From assembly GCA_028023455.1 (NCBI GenBank), contig JAQFVV010006273.1:1612001-1676000 (forward strand): 64,000 bases of DNA. The letters are read 5' to 3'. Both the position numbers and the translations under genes were made by a program. Each line of letters starts with the position of its first letter. The stretch's first letter is position 1. Source of the DNA: Epiperipatus broadwayi (taxonomy: Eukaryota; Onychophora; Udeonychophora; Euonychophora; Peripatidae). Below are positions 60,520-64,000 of the stretch, piece by piece. The notes below the pieces were generated by a model. That model ran no database searches and had not been told where the DNA came from. It saw nothing but the letters and a program-made list of their open reading frames with translations.

Positions 60520-62467
60520 TATAACGGGATGATCCTTTTCAGGACTCGAGGAAGTCGCATCTAACTATAGTCGGACTTTGAGTCTTCTTATAGAATGCCA
60601 TGGATGATGTTATTTAAAATATAATCCAATTCACTCCTCTATTAATAACCTCGTTACTCTCGGAATTCGAGCTCAGAGTAGAAATTTGCAATCGACTCTC
60701 TTCAGGCATTTCCACAAATATCCCATAGTAATAATAAATTTAATATAAGCTATATATAACTTCTTTATAAATATTAAATCACTAAGTTGATTTAACATAT
60801 ATATGCATGAGTATGTATATTTATAAATATTGGTTTTATAAAACGACTAAATAAAATAAACAAACGAGACCTGTTTAATTTTGAAATCAAGTTTAACACA
60901 TTTTAATCAGTAATAAAAAACAAAATATTATCACATAAAAACATTAAAATTTAGAATTATAATCTGTGCTTATATACACTAATAAATTATTTAATATTAA
61001 AAAAAAAAATGTAATCATTTACATATATATATAATTTAAAATCATGCGTATAATAAATACACATGACACATTATAAATCTACCTATTGTGTCATTAAAAT
61101 AATTCAGTGTGTGTTGTATGTTTATATACGATAACATCCATTCACACTAGATTAATAATAGAATGTATTCTGATATTAGTTATGTATGTTTAAAAATATA
61201 TTATGTTAATTGTCATGTAAGATTCAATTTGGAATATAATAAAACGTACTTCCAAATTGAAATAATTTAAAAACATTTACCTTAGTCAGCTGTCATTTCC
61301 ATCAGAGTATATATCAAAATATCAACATCTAAATTTTATTAAATAAATAAAAAAAAATAAAGTGTTCATCTTATCAGTTCCCCACTTTAATATACGAAGT
61401 AATTTTTCTAAGTAAATATAATTATCCACAAAGGAAATAAAGTTTAAGAGTTCTTAAATTATACAATGAAGTAATCCAAGATGAGAAAGAATACGGTTTT
61501 ATATCCCTCCTTAGACGAAATAAAATGATGATGAATGTTGAAACATAAAGTTCATTGATCATCCTTCGAAGAGGCAATCCAGATATTCATTCTTTAAATA
61601 TTTATGTAGTAAAATATTTAACATCTTCTTCAATATAATACTCCAATATTAAAGCAGCTTTTTAAATGAGAATTACGATGATTATATTTTAGGCATTGAT
61701 TAAGTAGGAATAAATTTACATGTTCGGGTTTAAAACATCAGTAGAAATCCCTGGCATAAATTATCTAGCCACAGAACATCTTTATAAATTTTTGTCTTCT
61801 TAAATATATATTTTGTAAACTCATTTCGAAGACGTTGATAACTTTTATAACCTTGTTAATTACAATGATTATTTTTTTATAGTTCTTTATAATATTCAAA
61901 GGCAGTAAATTAATTACTTGAAGCAGGTTTTAAAATATTGAATCTTCTTTTTTTTAATTTTTCTTAAATGTGTTCTAAATTCGAACACATTTAAATTTAC
62001 AAACGTAGTTCTTGCCTTGATAACTAAATAGAAGATTATTGTTATAACAATATTAGTTCGTTTTTATACTGGATTAATTTCAGCAAGCATATCACATAAT
62101 CATGTGCACGCTCTCTATTGTTTAACATATACAATTTGTAATGAACCCCAAACATTTATTTCCTTTGTTTCAACTGATAAAAATGCAATGTTGACTTAAG
62201 GCTTTGTCAAATGTCAAGTTTCATATTAACAAAAAAAAATACTATTAGTTAGAAACATTTTGTTTATGTGTGTGTATAAATAAACTAGAATTATTCATTT
62301 TTAGAATTATTCTTTTAATACTAACTAGTCTATATATATATATAGCTGATACATGAAAAGCTTAAGATAGGTGTAAGTTATTTATATCTGTTGATTCGAT
62401 ATAGGCACAGTTAAATTCACAAAGAAACACAAATTGTTTTAGGTGAGGCTCATATGGTACTCTCACA
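60520..62467 (-). repeat. 5' LTR of element G
   Basis: A 1,948-bp copy of the 3' LTR. The TATA box at about 61495-61508 (minus strand GGGATATAAAACC) lies about 970 bases after the LTR start, so U3 and R-U5 are each about 1 kb. This copy would drive transcription leftward. Confidence 0.92.
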
Positions 62468-62471
62468 GTAG
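62468..62471 (+). repeat. Target site duplication of LTR element G, right (GTAG)
   Basis: Second copy of GTAG, directly outside the 5' LTR. Confidence 0.75.
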
Positions 62472-64000
62472 GAATGTTTCAGAATGTAATTTTATTTCAA
62501 AGTATACCAATATTTCTGTCGCACAATTTGTTAGATTATAATTAATACTTATTGTAAATATTTATTGTATTAAATATTATCCTGTAAATAAATATTTTTG
62601 CTATTTATTAAATACATTTCTGTTTTGTTGCCATTGTTATATTCATTATCCAGAAAATCTAATATAACAGTTTTCTTATTTTATAAAAGAGTACATTTCA
62701 ATATCCACATAAAATGTATTTATCTATTTTATTTATCATTATGCCTGCATTATAATAGCATACATACTATATTGTTTCATCTTTATTTCAAGTGTACTTT
62801 GTAATGCTATGGGTAGCATAAAATTATCCTTTCTACTTGCTACATTATTTTTCTTTTAGTACTTGGTACAGGTTCATATTTGAATATATTAAAATTAGAT
62901 ATTGATATAAATTCAATATTTATATAAAAAGAAATATTTGAAATATTCAAATAGTATTTTATATACTAGCTATGTGTTATCTAAAATGTTGATATACCTG
63001 ATTCTTGCATTTTTGTTTGCCTAAGACATAAGATATCCTATGGTAGAATCAAAAGAAACACAATATTTAATGTATAATTTAAATAGTTATTGCATTTAAG
63101 AATTTAAGTATTTATCACAAAATCATTTTTCTTGTATCAACTACATGAGTGAACACTGAGATAGAGTATAGACCTAATATATAAATTTGAATTTTAAGAA
63201 GAAATTGAGATTAAATAAGATCCTGAAAATAAGATTTTAAATATAAGAAGAACCTGAGATATTTTAATAGTTGCATTTATGTGATATTTTTGTCTATATA
63301 AGAGTGCTTGTTCTCTATAGGGTGAAATCCTTACTCGTTATGGTACTGACTTGCCTGTGTGACCTCTGGGAAGATTACAATATATATTTATATTATGATA
63401 TAATTAGAATTTTTCAGAGATGCAATTTTGAATTGTAGTTTTTCAATTTATTGTCTGAATATAGAATAGTATATTTTGATGGATTTTTTTTTTGTTTGCT
63501 GATAACAGGCAAAGAAATCCTAGAATTGAAAGAAATATTTTTAAATTATTGATTCAAATTTGAAATTAACACAAGAAAGTGATGGCTAGAATAAACTTTA
63601 ATTTATATTATTGATGAATAAATGAAATTAAATTATTTTTGTATTTGTTTGAAAAATAATATCAAAATAAAATTATTAGAAAGACTAATTTTAAATTGTA
63701 TTTAAATGTTGAGAAAGTAATAAAATATTGAAATTTTTTTAAAAGTTTTAAGTTTCAAAATAATTTTCTGCTGAATATCATTTAAACAAGGACTTTAGCT
63801 AAGCCACTATAAATACAATGATATCTACTACAGAGAAGATTTGTAGTACAAATAACTAGTAAAATGAATACTTTTTTTCATTAAATTAAGATTAATATAA
63901 CAAATCCAAAAAGGTCAGACATGTTTATACTGCAAAATTTAATTTGCTTACCGTTTCTATTTATTTTTCTTTAAAAATATTCTAGATATATATATTGTAA
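62472..64000. other. No gene recognised
   Basis: AT-rich sequence to the window end. Only short runs and chance open stretches are visible, for example 62598-62804. Confidence 0.4.

Larger units (their letters stand above)
55417..62467 (-). mobile_element. LTR retrotransposon G, young, lacking RT (7.05 kb)
   Basis: Two LTRs of 1,960 and 1,948 bp, identical except for about ten substitutions and a few short indels, flank a 3.1 kb interior. Orientation is minus: a primer binding site follows the right LTR and a polypurine tract precedes the left one. The interior encodes a gag-like coiled-coil protein and an integrase-tail fragment only. No protease, RT, RNase H or integrase core can be found, so it must depend on enzymes from another element. 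The GPY/F-type tail points to a gypsy-group ancestor. Confidence 0.88.

Overview
The window looks like nuclear DNA of an invertebrate animal. It is very AT-rich, carries spliced exons that read in the standard genetic code, and is mostly transposable elements of animal type: RTE-like LINEs, Penelope-like elements (PLEs) with GIY-YIG endonucleases, gypsy-type LTR elements with unusually long LTRs, small foldback elements and one pogo/Tigger-like element. I cannot name the phylum from sequence alone. There are no bacterial operons, no CRISPR array, and no rRNA or tRNA gene that I can support.

Only one host gene is recognisable: the 3' half of RMND1 on the + strand, a mitochondrial inner-membrane DUF155 protein. 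Four coding exons are visible (11577-11653, 29438-29558, 29702-29818, 33185-33265), with intron phases that join exactly. The first intron seen is about 17.8 kb and is filled with repeats. The earlier exons were not found and are probably left of the window or in sequence I could not recognise.

Layout: 1-2420 RTE LINE (minus); 2803-7045 a second RTE copy split by a Penelope-like element at 2899-6534; 8165-8880 LINE 3' fragment; 9231-10543 short PLE with inverted ends; 11577-33265 RMND1, with an LTR (from 11849), RTE copies (15070-18093, 20235-22920, 31330-33060), a foldback element (20745-20922) and two adjacent LTRs (22964-27827) in its introns; 34473-41112 a 6.6 kb PLE foldback whose arms hold four later insertions; 42679-about 44900 an LTR-like unit; 46953-49037 a solo LTR; 49725-51060 a deleted RTE copy; 55417-62467 a young LTR element with two nearly identical LTRs but no reverse transcriptase.

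The most interesting material is catalytic-RNA-like. A type I hammerhead ribozyme fold can be drawn at 40226-40286, inside a 388-bp foldback element flanked by a 14-bp target duplication, and another at 53338-53394. The inverted ends of the PLEs carry a related hammerhead-like core. PLEs and foldback elements both have target duplications of about 11-17 bp, which suggests that PLE machinery mobilises the small ribozyme-bearing elements. The LTR families share TG...TA/CA termini, and three insertions show 4-bp target duplications. Nesting gives a relative order of events: RTE before PLE, and PLE before LTR, LINE fragment, pogo-like element and ribozyme element.
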